This document shows, in pieces, positions 36,829 to 46,906 of a DNA stretch of 64,000 nt (position 1 is its first letter; each line of letters starts with the position of its first letter). Both the position numbers and the translations under genes were made by a program. The notes below the pieces were generated by a model. That model did not search any database. It was not told the DNA's origin and worked only from the letters and a program-made list of their open reading frames with translations. This DNA is from Limosilactobacillus pontis (lineage in GTDB: Bacteria; Bacillota; Bacilli; Lactobacillales; Lactobacillaceae): NCBI RefSeq assembly GCF_002940945.1, contig NZ_PNFV01000005.1:62001-126000 (forward strand), read 5' to 3'.

Positions 36829-36863
36829 AAAAATGGGGTAGCCAAGTTGGTACCCCATTTTTT
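36829..36863 (-). terminator. Terminator of the ABC-F gene
   Basis: AAATGGGGTA pairs with TACCCCATTT around a GCCAAGTTGG loop; T runs on both strands. 5 bases after the ABC-F stop. Confidence 0.85.
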
Positions 36864-36867
36864 AATT

Positions 36868-38772
36868 TCACTCGTCGACAAAGTTGCTCAGATACTCCCA
36901 ACGAGCCGTTTTCTCATCAATCTGTTTCTGGACCGCGTTCAGCTGTTTCTGCAGATCAGCCAGTTTAGTGTAATCGCTGGCCGCCGCAGCCATCTGCTTC
37001 TCCAAGTCTTGATGCTGCCGATCAAGGGCATCCAAATCGTCATCAATGTGTTCCCACTCTAACTGCTCCGCGTAGGTCAGCTTGGTCTTCTTCTTTGGTG
37101 TTGTTGCGTTCTGCTTTGAAACTGGCTTAGTCCTCTTGGCTGTCGCTTTAGCTGTCTGCTGGGCTTCCTTGGCAGTCTGCTCTTCCTTGAGATAATCCGT
37201 AAAGCGGCCAGTATAGCGCTGAATCTGGCCATTACCATGGAAAATCAACAGGTCGTCGGCAACTTTATCAAGGAAGTAACGGTCGTGGGAAACCGTGATA
37301 ACCGTCCCAGCAAAACTATCTAAGTAGTCTTCCAATACCGTCAGCGTACCGATATCCAGGTCGTTGGTCGGCTCATCCAGCAGGAGGACGTTTGGCTGCT
37401 GCATCAGAATCTTTAGCAGGTACAACCGCCGCTTCTCACCCCCGGAGAGCTTCCGAATCAAGGTACCATGCATGAAACGTGGAAAGAGGAAACGTTCCAA
37501 TAACTGGGTGACACTGATCTTGTTGCCATCCTTATCGGTGACGTTCTCGGCAATCTCACTGAGAAAGGAGATCATCCGCTTACTGTCATCAACCCCCTCG
37601 GTTTGCTGGGTATAATAACCGAGCTTGACGGTCTCGCCGATTTTCAGCACCCCGCTGTCCAACGGCACGCGTTGGGCGATTACGTTGAGCAGGCTGGTCT
37701 TACCAGCCCCGTTCTCACCGGTAATCCCGATCCGATCACCGGCCTGGACCAGCCAGCTGAAGTCTTGCAGGATCCGGTGATCACCAAGGGTCAAGTTGGC
37801 ATCCTTGAACTTGATAACGTCCTTGCCCAGTCGCTGTGAGCCCAGATTGATTTCGATGTCCTGATCATTCTGCAGGTTGCCAACCTTGCCCTCTAGTTCG
37901 TGGAAACGGTTTATCCGTCCCTTCTGCTTGGTACTACGGGCCTTGGCTCCTGTCCGCATCCAAGCTAGTTCCTTCTTGTAGAGTTGCTGGTTCTTCTTCT
38001 CAGTCTCCTGGGCCAATTCGACCCGTTCAGCCTTCTTGGCTACAAAATCCTGGTAATTACCTGTGTAGTGATAGAGGTTACCAAAGGAGAGCTCCCAGAT
38101 ATGATTGGTAACCTGGTCAAGGAAGTAACGGTCGTGGGTAACGACTAGGACAGCACCCTTGTAGCTCCGCAGGAAATCCTGAAGCCAGATAACCGAATCA
38201 AGGTCAAGATGGTTGGTTGGTTCGTCGAGCAGAAGGAGGTCGGGTTGTTCAATCAAGACCTGGGCAAGGCCGACCCGCTTCTGTTGCCCCCCGGACAACT
38301 CACTAATCTGTTGGCTGGTATTCTTGATTTTCAGCTGGGTCAAAATCGTCTTGACTTGGCTATCGGCCTCCCAGGCATCCTCTTGATCCATCTTTGCCTG
38401 CATCTTGGTATAACGATCAATAGCCTGAGGATCCTCAGGATGATCACTAAACTTTTGGAGGGCGTCCTCATAAGCCCGGATCGTCTTAAAAACTGGCTGC
38501 TGGCCCTCAAAGATTGCCTCCATAATTGTCTTATTCTCATCGAGTTCTGGCTGTTGCTTCAAATAGCCAATTGTGTAGTCGTTAGGCTTGGTAATTGTTC
38601 CTTCCTCAGGACTGACCGCACCACTGATAACATTCAGCAGACTGGTCTTTCCACTGCCATTGACTCCAATTAGACCGATTCGATCGTTTTCATTGATAAT
38701 AAAGTTCACATCATTAAAGAGGGTTTTCTCGCCATAAGTGCTGGTCAACCCTTCCGCACGCATTGTTTGCAT
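36868..38772 (-). CDS. ABC-F family ATPase (Uup/YfmR-like)
   Basis: A 634-residue soluble protein with two ATPase domains: Walker [10 protein letters not shown] and G-E-N-G-A-G-K-T-S, signatures L-S-G-G-Q-Q-K-R and L-S-G-G-E-K-R-R, separated by a charged linker. A C-terminal coiled coil (residues ~560-630) follows, as in Uup/YfmR types. ABC-F proteins act on the ribosome; this one fits a housekeeping translation factor more than an antibiotic-resistance protein, but that is inference. It starts 3 bases after cca. Confidence 0.95.
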   Translation of the reverse strand: MQTMRAEGLTSTYGEKTLFNDVNFIINENDRIGLIGVNGSGKTSLLNVISGAVSPEEGTITKPNDYTIGYLKQQPELDENKTIMEAIFEGQQPVFKTIRAYEDALQKFSDHPEDPQAIDRYTKMQAKMDQEDAWEADSQVKTILTQLKIKNTSQQISELSGGQQKRVGLAQVLIEQPDLLLLDEPTNHLDLDSVIWLQDFLRSYKGAVLVVTHDRYFLDQVTNHIWELSFGNLYHYTGNYQDFVAKKAERVELAQETEKKNQQLYKKELAWMRTGAKARSTKQKGRINRFHELEGKVGNLQNDQDIEINLGSQRLGKDVIKFKDANLTLGDHRILQDFSWLVQAGDRIGITGENGAGKTSLLNVIAQRVPLDSGVLKIGETVKLGYYTQQTEGVDDSKRMISFLSEIAENVTDKDGNKISVTQLLERFLFPRFMHGTLIRKLSGGEKRRLYLLKILMQQPNVLLLDEPTNDLDIGTLTVLEDYLDSFAGTVITVSHDRYFLDKVADDLLIFHGNGQIQRYTGRFTDYLKEEQTAKEAQQTAKATAKRTKPVSKQNATTPKKKTKLTYAEQLEWEHIDDDLDALDRQHQDLEKQMAAAASDYTKLADLQKQLNAVQKQIDEKTARWEYLSNFVDE

Positions 38773-38775
38773 TCT

Positions 38776-39990
38776 TTACCCCTTTTCTTTTGCAAGTTGC
38801 TGGGCTGCCGTCAGCAGGATATCCCGATCATTTGCTATCCGACCCTCGACCACGGCCGTCGTCAGGTCATTCAAAATGCGCCCTAGCCGCGGTCCCGGCT
38901 TGATCTGTCCATCGGCAATCAGTGCTCGGCCATCCACAGCTAGCTCCTTGCTGTTTTTGATTGGCAGTGCTTGATACAGTTCTGCAAGCGCTGCATCATC
39001 CTTAGCCCAACCATAGAGCTTAGCAACCTGATTAGCATCGTGGAGGGCATTCTCGCCACCGTTATACATATTCATTGCATCTAAGGAACGCTCCCGCAGA
39101 CAGGACACCAGCGGCACGATCCGCTTAACCTGTCTAATCAGATTATTAGAGGCCTTCCAACGCTTGAGAAAGCTGCTGACCTGCTTGTTTGACAGTCCCA
39201 GTTGGAAACAGAGCATCGCCCAAGCCTGTTGGATGTTTTCCAGCTGCCAATTATTCAGTACCAGAAGCTGGCTCAAAGCTGCCTTTTGACCGGCCAGACC
39301 GGGACAATAACGATAAAGACCGGTAGCGATAAAGTCCTTCAGCCCACTGACTGGTCGCTGACCCAGCAGCATCTTCTCAAACTCCACCTGAATCCGCTCC
39401 ACCGCAATCTTGGCCAAGAGCGGGGCATTCTTTCTAATTCCTGTCAGGGTCGACTGGTCAATCACGAAATCGAGCTTGCTGGCAAAGCGAACCGCCCGCA
39501 TCATCCGCAGGGCATCCTCATGAAATCGTTCATCAGGATTACCTACCGCACGGATTAAGTGCTTATTCAGATCAGCAAGACCGTCAAAGAGGTCGATCAC
39601 CTCGCCGTTCTCGCGCAAGGCTAAGGCATTGATCGTGAAATCGCGTCGCTTGAGGTCCTCAGACAATGAACGGACAAAAGTCACCTTGTCGGGACGCCGG
39701 TAGTCTTGATAACCAGACTCGGTCCGGAAAGTTGTCGTCTCGTAGCCGGTACCATGGTCCAAAATCATCACTGTGCCGTGTTCAATTCCAGTATCAACCG
39801 TCCGTTTGAAGATTGCTTTGATCTCACTAGGGTAAGCACTGGTCGCAATGTCGATGTCATGGATAGGATCACCCAAAATAGTATCACGGACACATCCACC
39901 AACAAAGTAAGCCTCAAAACCCGCCTGCTCAATTTTTTGCAAGACAGGGCGGGCTGGCGTAAAGATCGCCGGAAGCTTTTTTATTTTCAT
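38776..39990 (-). CDS. cca: CCA tRNA nucleotidyltransferase
   Basis: A 404-residue class II enzyme that adds or repairs the 3' CCA of tRNAs. Visible motifs: G-G-C-V-R-D-T near residue 31, the D-I-D-I-A-T catalytic aspartates, and R-D-F-T-I-N-A. The C-terminal helical domain is present. It is followed by the ABC-F gene on the same strand. Confidence 0.96.
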   Translation of the reverse strand: MKIKKLPAIFTPARPVLQKIEQAGFEAYFVGGCVRDTILGDPIHDIDIATSAYPSEIKAIFKRTVDTGIEHGTVMILDHGTGYETTTFRTESGYQDYRRPDKVTFVRSLSEDLKRRDFTINALALRENGEVIDLFDGLADLNKHLIRAVGNPDERFHEDALRMMRAVRFASKLDFVIDQSTLTGIRKNAPLLAKIAVERIQVEFEKMLLGQRPVSGLKDFIATGLYRYCPGLAGQKAALSQLLVLNNWQLENIQQAWAMLCFQLGLSNKQVSSFLKRWKASNNLIRQVKRIVPLVSCLRERSLDAMNMYNGGENALHDANQVAKLYGWAKDDAALAELYQALPIKNSKELAVDGRALIADGQIKPGPRLGRILNDLTTAVVEGRIANDRDILLTAAQQLAKEKG

Positions 39991-40108
39991 TTTATCAAGT
40001 CCTTTTTTCCGTCTGTTATCGATTATAACAAATTGGTTTTTGCTGTGCGAATTGGTTTTGTGGTATAGTTAAAGTAAATTACGACTACAAGGAAAGGAGC
40101 GGGTTCAA

Positions 40109-40936
40109 GTGAATTACCCATACCAGAAACAATTTCAGGAATTTCTCCGTAACCAAAAAGGTTTGGCCCCGCTGACTGTCCACACCTATGAGACCAGCCT
40201 GATCAACTTCTTCAACTTTCTGCTGGCCAACCGTCCTGCTTTCGCCCGCGATCCACGACTGGCCAACCTCACCGAAAGCGATGTGCGCGCCTACTTCAAT
40301 ATGCTGCGTACCCAGCAGGGTATCACCATGGGAACCTACAACAAGATCCTCTCCCACCTCAACCGTTACTTCCGCTACCTCTTTACCCATCAGCTGATCA
40401 CCACCTATCCGACCCTAACCCTGCATGGGCAGGCAATTGATCCTCACCAGCGAATCTCAACCAAGTGGCTACAAAAATTAGGTGCAATCCTTCAAGATGA
40501 CCATGTTCACTATTACACCCGGATGACACTCCTACTCAGCAAGCACGGTTTCACGGTTGGCGAGTTTCTTCAACCCGGTTTCTACCGGGTCCTGAGCCAG
40601 TTGGTGATCACTGATCCAGTTGAACGGGACTTTATCCAGCAATATCAGGACTTCATCCAACCCCGCCAAGCCCTACAGAACTCCCCAGATATCTTTCTCA
40701 AACAGCGCTACCAGCCAGATACACCCCAGCTGACCAACGCCGGTCTCCACAAGTACCTACGTGGTGATCAGAACTACCTTGGCTTTCACCTTGCTCCCAA
40801 GTACCTCCATCAGAGTTATGTGCTGAATCAGCTGGCTACTCATCGCGACCTGTCTGATGCGGCACTGATGGAGCGCTTGAAGCTTGATCCGGCTTCCCTG
40901 CTCTACTACCAGCGTCTTCTACTTAAACTCAAATAA
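40109..40936 (+). CDS. Xer/tyrosine-recombinase-fold protein without catalytic residues
   Basis: A 275-residue protein with an N-terminal SAM-like core-binding domain (T-V-H-T-Y-E-T-S-L-I-N-F-F-N-F-L, then N-K-I-L-S-H-L-N-R-Y-F-R-Y-L) that matches XerC/XerD. The C-terminal part aligns with the catalytic domain only in outline: where recombinases have T-G-L-R, it has H-G-F-T (Thr149), and the H-x-L-R-H block reads K-Y-L-H-Q-S. A Tyr pair (266-267) remains. The start is the GTG at 40109 with AAAGGAG upstream, and there is an extended -10. It is a separate unit convergent with the TPR gene. Likely a DNA-binding or inert relic, not a recombinase. Confidence 0.75.
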   Translation: MNYPYQKQFQEFLRNQKGLAPLTVHTYETSLINFFNFLLANRPAFARDPRLANLTESDVRAYFNMLRTQQGITMGTYNKILSHLNRYFRYLFTHQLITTYPTLTLHGQAIDPHQRISTKWLQKLGAILQDDHVHYYTRMTLLLSKHGFTVGEFLQPGFYRVLSQLVITDPVERDFIQQYQDFIQPRQALQNSPDIFLKQRYQPDTPQLTNAGLHKYLRGDQNYLGFHLAPKYLHQSYVLNQLATHRDLSDAALMERLKLDPASLLYYQRLLLKLK

Positions 40937-40980
40937 AAAGCATCGGCAATTCCTCCTTACGAATTGCCGATGTTCTCTTT
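40934..40980. terminator. Bidirectional terminator of the Xer-like and TPR genes
   Basis: GCATCGGCAATTC (40940-40952) with GAATTGCCGATG (40961-40972) and an 8-base loop. The minus strand ends in CTTTTTATTT, the plus strand in TTCTCTTT. It lies between the two convergent stop codons. Confidence 0.88.
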
Positions 40981-40993
40981 AAATTATACTGTC

Positions 40994-42256
40994 TTAATAT
41001 TCTTCATACTCGTCCAAGAGATCCTGCATTGCCGTGTCGGTTGGCACCAGGGCTAGATAACGGTGGAGTTCGGTCAGCAGGTCTTGAGTGTTGCCCATCT
41101 CCCGGTCAAAGTCAATTAATTCTCTCAAGAAGGCTGGATCATCCTGATAGCTTGGTGCCGCAGCCCGGAAGTATTTACCAGCTAAGTCGAATTGCTCCGT
41201 CCGCTGATAGGAACGAGCTAAGTTCCAATATACCTGAGGATCGACCTCATCAGCCTTGATCAACGGAGCCAGGAGCTTAATATTGGCCTGGTCATCATGC
41301 TGGTGGAGGAGGAAATTACTGTACTGGAGAATGATGGTCAAGTTATCTGGAGCCAACTCGTGAGCCTTCTTGAGGTATTTAGCCATCAGCTGATGATTAC
41401 CAAGGTGGCTGACAATTTCAGCTGCCTGGGCGTAGAGCTGCTCATTGTACTGATCAACTGCCAGTCCCTCCTGAATCGCACGCAGGGCCTGAGGATAGTT
41501 GCGCTGCTTAGCAAAAGCCTGGGCCAAGGCTGGATAGGCCGAGGCATACTGGTCATCATCCTTAATCAGGTTTTTCAAGGTCTTGATTGCCGCTTCCAAT
41601 TGCCCAAGGTGAAGTTGGGTGAGACCGGTCTGAAAGCGAATGTCGCTCGTCTGATAAGCTGGCTTGACCTGCTTGAGGTAGCCTAAGGCCTGCTTGAACT
41701 GGCCGCTTTGGGCATAGCACATCCCCAGCCGACCGGCGATATCGACCTTGGCAAAGTCAGTATAACCATTCTTGATGAGACGGAAATAGTAGTCGATTGC
41801 GTCATCGAAACGACCGACCAGGAAGTAAAACTCGGCCAGGGCAAACTGGACTGCGGGTTCATCAGGAGCCAGCTGTTCGGCCTCCTTTAGCTTCTGCTCG
41901 GTAATCTCAAACTCCTCTTCGGTCTGATAGAGATCGGCCGCCACCAGCAAGGCCTCTAAGTATGCTGGCGAGTCAGGCTGAACTTGGGCTAGGTAGGAAA
42001 GGGCCTCGTCGTTGTGCCCCTCATCAATGGCAATTGTGGCCAGGTTGGTCCGCAACTCATCCTCGTCTGGATAGCGATCAAGCAGGGTCAGGTAGGTACG
42101 ACGGGCCTGGCGGAGAAAGCCTAATCCATATAGCTCCTCAGCGAGGCTAAAAAGCATATCATCGCTGTCGTGGGCGAGTGCCCGACGAAAAGTTCCCTTA
42201 GCTGCCGTCAGTTCTCCCTTCTGCAGCTGGTCAAGCATCTGTTCTGAATATGTCAA
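40994..42256 (-). CDS. Tetratricopeptide repeat protein
   Basis: A 420-residue protein made almost entirely of TPR-like helical hairpins (for example A-L-S-Y-L-A-Q-V-Q-P, F-A-L-A-E-F-Y-F-L, A-Y-P-A-L-A-Q-A-F), related to YpiA of Bacillus. No signal peptide or enzyme domain, so it probably serves as a cytosolic protein-interaction scaffold. It lies between HU and the Xer-like gene. Function unknown. Confidence 0.85.
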   Translation of the reverse strand: MTYSEQMLDQLQKGELTAAKGTFRRALAHDSDDMLFSLAEELYGLGFLRQARRTYLTLLDRYPDEDELRTNLATIAIDEGHNDEALSYLAQVQPDSPAYLEALLVAADLYQTEEEFEITEQKLKEAEQLAPDEPAVQFALAEFYFLVGRFDDAIDYYFRLIKNGYTDFAKVDIAGRLGMCYAQSGQFKQALGYLKQVKPAYQTSDIRFQTGLTQLHLGQLEAAIKTLKNLIKDDDQYASAYPALAQAFAKQRNYPQALRAIQEGLAVDQYNEQLYAQAAEIVSHLGNHQLMAKYLKKAHELAPDNLTIILQYSNFLLHQHDDQANIKLLAPLIKADEVDPQVYWNLARSYQRTEQFDLAGKYFRAAAPSYQDDPAFLRELIDFDREMGNTQDLLTELHRYLALVPTDTAMQDLLDEYEEY

Positions 42257-42314
42257 TTATGATTGCTCCTCTTCATTCATTTGTTTTTAGAATAACAGAG
42301 ATTACGGCAAAAAT

Positions 42315-42352
42315 AAAACGAGAAAGCTAGCAATGCTAGCCCTCTCGTTTTT
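42315..42352 (-). terminator. Terminator of hup
   Basis: ACGAGAAAGCTAGC with GCTAGCCCTCTCGT (one small internal mismatch) and T runs on both strands; 18 bases after the hup stop. Confidence 0.88.
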
Positions 42353-42369
42353 TAGTATAAAACTGTTAA

Positions 42370-42645
42370 TTACTTAACAGCATCCTTCAAAGCTTTACCA
42401 GGCTTGAATGCTGGTACCTTGCTTGCAGGAATTTGGATTTCTTTTCCAGTTTGTGGGTTACGGCCCTTACGTGCAGCACGTTGACGAACTTCGAAGTTAC
42501 CGAAGCCGATCAATTGAACCTTTTCACCCTTAGCCAAAGATGCTTGGATAGAACTGAAGACAGCGTCAACAGCAGCCGTAGCATCCTTCTTAGTCAAGCC
42601 AGTTGCGGCAGCAACGTTACTTACAAGTTCTGCTTTGTTTGCCAT
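42370..42645 (-). CDS. hup: DNA-binding protein HU
   Basis: A 91-residue HU homodimer subunit that bends DNA and compacts the nucleoid. The pattern [11 protein letters not shown], the beta-arm [14 protein letters not shown] and the final [10 protein letters not shown] are all present. GGGAGGTG precedes the ATG. Upstream are two leader hairpins (42670-42686, 42695-42721) and a cre-like site. Confidence 0.98.
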   Translation of the reverse strand: MANKAELVSNVAAATGLTKKDATAAVDAVFSSIQASLAKGEKVQLIGFGNFEVRQRAARKGRNPQTGKEIQIPASKVPAFKPGKALKDAVK

Positions 42646-42694
42646 TTGATTTCACCTCCCACAAATCAACGTTATTTTACTAACGCCAACAAAT

Positions 42695-42721
42695 GTTAAT
42701 TTTGAGTGGTCCAAAATTAAC
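42695..42721 (-). promoter_or_regulatory. Leader hairpin of hup
   Basis: GTTAATTTTG and CAAAATTAAC, a perfect 10-bp inverted repeat with 7-base loop, in the presumed 5' leader about 50 bases before the hup start. A smaller CGTTA/TAACG stem follows at 42670-42686. Confidence 0.5.
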
Positions 42722-42782
42722 GAAACAATTACGAGGAGTTCGCATCATTTCAATGTTAAGGTTAGCATAGTGAAACCCTACT

Positions 42783-42796
42783 GGCAAGCGCTTTTC
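42783..42796 (-). promoter_or_regulatory. cre-like site upstream of hup
   Basis: On the minus strand GAAAAGCGCTTGCC matches 11 of 14 positions of the CcpA consensus TGWAARCGNTWNCW. It abuts a TTGCCA -35 with TAACCT 17 bases on. Functional role is inference. Confidence 0.35.
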
Positions 42797-42839
42797 TCCA
42801 ATTTTTAAGGCTTTTTTCGCTTTCAAAAGAATCATAATT

Positions 42840-44153
42840 TTATTGCCGCTGACGCTTGATCAAATGGATCGGTGTCCCACTAAAATCAAAGGCCTGGCGG
42901 ATCTGATTCTCCAGGTACCGCTGGTAGGAGAAGTGCATCAGTTCAGGATCGTTGACAAAGATCACGAAAGTTGGCGGAGCCGTCGCTACCTGGGTTCCGT
43001 AGTATATCCGCAGACGCTTGCCATTCGTCGTCGGTGTCGGGTTGGCAGCAATGGCGTCCATCAAGACATTGTTAAGAACTGAGGACTGGACACGACGCTT
43101 ATGGTGGCCGTTAACCTCCTCAATCAGGCCCGGCAGTTGATTCAACCGCTGCTTGGTCTTAGCGGACACAAAAATAATCGGCGCGTAACTTAAGTACTGA
43201 AACTCGTGACGGATTAAGTTGGTAAAGTCGGTCATTGTCCGGTGATCCTTTTCTTTTAGGGTATCCCACTTGTTGACAACAATGATCACCCCGCAACCAG
43301 CCTCATGGGCATAACCAGCGATATGTTTATCGATCTCCCGAATACCCTCTTCAGCGTTCAATACAACACAGACCACGTCACTATCGTCGATGGCCCGCAT
43401 AGCCCGCATTAAGGCATAACGCTCGGTATTCTCGTAGATCTTTCCCTTCTTCCGAATCCCAGCAGTATCGACCATTGTGAATTCCTGGCCGTCTGCGGTC
43501 GTGAAACTGGTGTTGATAGCATCCCGGGTCGTTCCCGCAACATTTGAGACGATTACCCGGTTCTGACCAAGGATTGCATTAACCAGCGACGATTTACCGA
43601 CGTTCGGCCGGCCGATAAAGGAGAAATGAATGCTGTCATCCTTATCGTTAGCTACATTATCTGGGAAGCGGTGGATCACTGCATCCAGGAGGTCCCCCAT
43701 CCCGACTCCATGAACACTGGAAACCGGATATGGTTCGCCAAGGCCGAGCGAGTAGAAGTCGTAAATATCACTACGTCGCTCCGGATTATCAACCTTATTG
43801 ACCGCCAAGACGACCGGCTTATCGGAACGGTAAAGGATCCGTGCCACCTGTTCATCCGCATCGGTGACCCCGTTCTCAATGTCGACCACAAAGATAATTA
43901 CATCGGCCTCATCGATGGCCACCTCAGCCTGCTCCCGTATCTGAGTCAACAGGGGCTGATCAGAGAGCTCTATTCCTCCCGTATCAATCAGGTTAAAGTG
44001 CTTGCCCAGCCATTCACCGTGGGCATAGATCCGGTCACGAGTAACCCCCGGCGTATCCTCAACGATTGAGATTCGTTCCCCCGCGATCCGGTTAAATAGG
44101 GTTGACTTGCCGACGTTCGGCCGACCAACCACTGCAACAACAGGATTTGCCAT
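42840..44153 (-). CDS. der: Ribosome biogenesis GTPase Der (EngA)
   Basis: A 437-residue protein with two GTPase domains: G1 motifs G-R-P-N-V-G-K-S-T and [13 protein letters not shown] and N-K-W-D as G4, D-T-A-G for the second G3, followed by a KH-like C-terminal domain. Needed for 50S assembly. The start is the ATG at 44151-44153 after AAGGGGTG. It follows rpsA in the order cmk-rpsA-der. Confidence 0.97.
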   Translation of the reverse strand: MANPVVAVVGRPNVGKSTLFNRIAGERISIVEDTPGVTRDRIYAHGEWLGKHFNLIDTGGIELSDQPLLTQIREQAEVAIDEADVIIFVVDIENGVTDADEQVARILYRSDKPVVLAVNKVDNPERRSDIYDFYSLGLGEPYPVSSVHGVGMGDLLDAVIHRFPDNVANDKDDSIHFSFIGRPNVGKSSLVNAILGQNRVIVSNVAGTTRDAINTSFTTADGQEFTMVDTAGIRKKGKIYENTERYALMRAMRAIDDSDVVCVVLNAEEGIREIDKHIAGYAHEAGCGVIIVVNKWDTLKEKDHRTMTDFTNLIRHEFQYLSYAPIIFVSAKTKQRLNQLPGLIEEVNGHHKRRVQSSVLNNVLMDAIAANPTPTTNGKRLRIYYGTQVATAPPTFVIFVNDPELMHFSYQRYLENQIRQAFDFSGTPIHLIKRQRQ

Positions 44154-44175
44154 AATTTTCACCCCTTTGAATAAA

Positions 44176-44211
44176 AGAAAGGCTGGGAAGAAATACCTTT
44201 CTTCCCAGCCT
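44176..44211 (-). terminator. Terminator between rpsA and der
   Basis: AGGCTGGGAAGAAA with TTTCTTCCCAGCCT, a 14-bp perfect stem with a TACC loop; T-rich on the minus strand. It would partly separate der from rpsA. Confidence 0.8.
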
Positions 44212-44235
44212 CTCCCGAATACAACTTAATCGTAA

Positions 44236-45471
44236 TTAGTTGTTACGTAAGTCCTTCAGCTTGTCACCAATCAGATCACCCATGGAGAAGCCGGTCTCTT
44301 CTTCAGGAGCGTTGTTCATGGCGTTGCGGTTGTTGTTCCGACGTGGACGACGACCACCACGACGGTTGTCATTGTCTTCACCCTTTGGACGTTCTTCAAG
44401 AGCCTTCATGGATAAGCCCAAACGTTGACGTTCTGGGTCAACGTTCAATACCTTAACCTTAACCTCTTGACCCGGCTTCAGCACGTCAGCTGGCGTAGCG
44501 ATGTGCTTGTGTGAGATTTGGGAAATGTGGACCAAACCTTCAACACCAGGGAATACTTCAACAAAGGCACCGAAACTCGTTAGGCGCTTAACCGTCCCAG
44601 TAAGAACAGAGCCAGCTGGAGCCTTTTCTTCGATGTCATCCCATGGTCCAGGCAGCGTTTGCTTGATAGAAAGGGAGATCCGCTCACGGTCAGGATCAAC
44701 GCTCAGTACCTTAACCTTAACGTCTTGGCCAGCAGACAGAACGTCAGATGGCTTGTCAACGTGGTCGTAGGAAATTTCAGAAACGTGAACCAGACCATCA
44801 ACACCACCGAGGTCGATGAAGGCACCAAAGTTGGTCATCCGAGCAACCTTACCTTCAACAACATCACCTGGTTGTAATTCGGCAAAAATCTTCTCAGCAG
44901 CCTTTTCGTGTTCAGCCTTAACGATTTCCTTGTGAGAAAGAATCAGACGGTTTTCACTTGGTTCGATTTCGATGATCTTGAATTCAAGTTCTTGACCCTT
45001 GAATTGGTTCAGATCTTCAACGTAGTGATCAGTGATCATTGAAGCAGGGACAAAACCACGTACTCCAGCATCAACAACTAAACCACCCTTAACTGCTTGG
45101 GTAACCTTAGCAGTGATGGTTTCACCATCATCGAACTTCTTTTGAATGTCATCCCATACCTTACGGGCTTCAAGACGACGGTGAGAAAGTAAGTAACTAC
45201 CATTTTCCTTATCGTTACCAATCTTGGAGATGACAACTAAGTCTAATTCGTCACCTACTTTAACTGCATCATTGATGTCTTCAACTGGCTTGGTTGATAA
45301 TTCCTTAGCAGGGACGACACCTTCAACCCCTGCATCTTTGATACCAACGATAGCTTGACGATCGTCATCGATTGCCAAAACTTCACCCTTGACAACATCG
45401 CCCACCTTTACAGTTTCAATGCTGTCGAGTGCCTTTAACATATCGTTGTTCTTTTCATTGTTTTCAGCCAT
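44236..45471 (-). CDS. rpsA: Ribosomal protein S1 homologue
   Basis: A 411-residue protein with four S1 RNA-binding repeats (about residues 15-85, 105-170, 190-258 and 275-345; e.g. G-A-F-I-D-L-G-G-V-D-G-L-V-H-V-S and G-A-F-V-E-V-F-P-G). An Arg/Gly/Asn-rich tail precedes the end motif G-F-S-M-G-D-L-I. AAGGAGG precedes the ATG at 45469-45471. Four repeats is the Firmicute form. Its context between cmk and der is the usual one. Confidence 0.96.
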   Translation of the reverse strand: MAENNEKNNDMLKALDSIETVKVGDVVKGEVLAIDDDRQAIVGIKDAGVEGVVPAKELSTKPVEDINDAVKVGDELDLVVISKIGNDKENGSYLLSHRRLEARKVWDDIQKKFDDGETITAKVTQAVKGGLVVDAGVRGFVPASMITDHYVEDLNQFKGQELEFKIIEIEPSENRLILSHKEIVKAEHEKAAEKIFAELQPGDVVEGKVARMTNFGAFIDLGGVDGLVHVSEISYDHVDKPSDVLSAGQDVKVKVLSVDPDRERISLSIKQTLPGPWDDIEEKAPAGSVLTGTVKRLTSFGAFVEVFPGVEGLVHISQISHKHIATPADVLKPGQEVKVKVLNVDPERQRLGLSMKALEERPKGEDNDNRRGGRRPRRNNNRNAMNNAPEEETGFSMGDLIGDKLKDLRNN

Positions 45472-45543
45472 TAAAAAAAATCCTCCTTGCAACAATCAAC
45501 TCTAGAAACTATTTTACTAAAAAAAGCTTAGTATTTCCAGTAT

Positions 45544-46230
45544 TTAATGTAATTGTTCCTGAGTTTTTTTGATAATCTTGCTAATCTCGTCTACCACCTG
45601 GTCGATCGTCAAATTGGTGGTATCCAGACGAACAGCGTCAGGTGCTTGGGTAAGCGGTGAAACCGCCCGGGTTGAGTCCTTCTTGTCCCGGAGCTCAATC
45701 TCTTTTTGCAAGTCAGCCAATGAAGCCGTTGCAATTCCCTTAGCCTGATTTTCAACATAGCGGCGACGGGCCCGCTCATGGGCTGTGGCTACCATGAAGA
45801 TCTTTACTGGGGCGTTAGGCAAGACGGTCGTACCTATGTCCCGACCATCCATCACGATTCCGCCAGCTGCCGCAATCTCACGCTGCTGCCGAGTCATCTC
45901 GGTGCGGACTGCCGGAATGGCTGCTACCGCCGAAACATTACTGTCAATCTCCCCCTGACGAATGTCTTGGGTAACCTCATCGCCATCAAGGAAGACCCGC
46001 TGTTCGGGTTCACCGGGTTTGAACCCAATCTTAATCTGTTGGGCTAAGCGGATGATCTGATCAGTGTCATCCATTGCCAGACCATGACGCAGGGCGGCTA
46101 GGGTAACCACCCGATACATTGCCCCCGTATCACAATACACATAGTTGAAACGCTTAGCCACCAGTTTAGCGACTGTGCTCTTCCCTGCTGAGGCCGGGCC
46201 ATCAATGGCCACTTGGATCCCCTTTGTCAT
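45544..46230 (-). CDS. cmk: Cytidylate kinase
   Basis: A 228-residue CMP/dCMP kinase. The P-loop is G-P-A-S-A-G-K-S-T, followed by D-T-G-A-M-Y-R. R-D-I-G-T and the R-A-R-R-R lid are present. I took the ATG at 46228-46230; an ATG nine bases earlier is almost on the GGAGTG ribosome binding site. Followed by rpsA after 72 bases. Confidence 0.95.
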   Translation of the reverse strand: MTKGIQVAIDGPASAGKSTVAKLVAKRFNYVYCDTGAMYRVVTLAALRHGLAMDDTDQIIRLAQQIKIGFKPGEPEQRVFLDGDEVTQDIRQGEIDSNVSAVAAIPAVRTEMTRQQREIAAAGGIVMDGRDIGTTVLPNAPVKIFMVATAHERARRRYVENQAKGIATASLADLQKEIELRDKKDSTRAVSPLTQAPDAVRLDTTNLTIDQVVDEISKIIKKTQEQLH

Positions 46231-46250
46231 AATTAACATTCACTCCAAAT

Positions 46251-46829
46251 CTATTTTACTCGTAGTTGCTGACCAGGATGAATCGGTGTCCTGACCGTCA
46301 TGTTATTCAATCGGGCAAGTTCCTGCGCCGACATCCCGTTTCGTGCAGCAATCCGGTAAACACTCTCACCGTGCTGGACCGTCACAAAACGCCGTTCCTG
46401 ATCGCCACTGGTCACTTCACTGCTGCCTGCCTGACTGCTCTGGCTGCTGCTTTGCACGCTGCTGCTTGTGCTAAGTGTACTCGACGATGTGCTGCTTACA
46501 GATGAAGCAGTCCGTCGGTGTCTTTTAGCAGAGGTTGTGGACCGTTGTGAAGCTTTTTTTTTACTACTCACGGACGACGAGGCCTGCTGCTCGGTGTGCA
46601 ACGGATGATTGAATGACTGCTTATTATTGACCCAATAAATCACTGGAGCGGCAGCCAGAATAATAATCAACACAATTAAAATGGTCGTAATCATTGAGTT
46701 GTGTGACCGCTGACGACGGTGTTCCGTACGCGATAAATGACCCTCGCTATCTAAATCCTCGTTGTCCGCAAAGGTCTTGTCCCACAGCTCGTCACGCTGT
46801 TGACGCGTCTCCTCATGATGCTCACTCAC
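46251..46829 (-). CDS. LysM domain protein, membrane-anchored
   Basis: A 192-residue protein with a hydrophilic cytoplasmic N-terminus, one membrane helix (about residues 45-68), a long Ser/Thr-rich linker (residues ~85-140) and a C-terminal LysM repeat (V-Q-H-G-E-S-V-Y-R-I-A...L-A-R-L-N-N), which binds peptidoglycan. The start is the GTG at 46827-46829, preceded by AAGGAGG. Synteny with recQ matches ypbE of Bacillus. It may tether the membrane to the cell wall. Confidence 0.88.
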   Translation of the reverse strand: MSEHHEETRQQRDELWDKTFADNEDLDSEGHLSRTEHRRQRSHNSMITTILIVLIIILAAAPVIYWVNNKQSFNHPLHTEQQASSSVSSKKKASQRSTTSAKRHRRTASSVSSTSSSTLSTSSSVQSSSQSSQAGSSEVTSGDQERRFVTVQHGESVYRIAARNGMSAQELARLNNMTVRTPIHPGQQLRVK

Positions 46830-46906
46830 TAAACAAACCTCCTTCACGATAAAAGTTTAACGTCTTTGATTGTAGCGCACGTCTTTGCTCCTTGTCTAGC
46901 ACCGAA

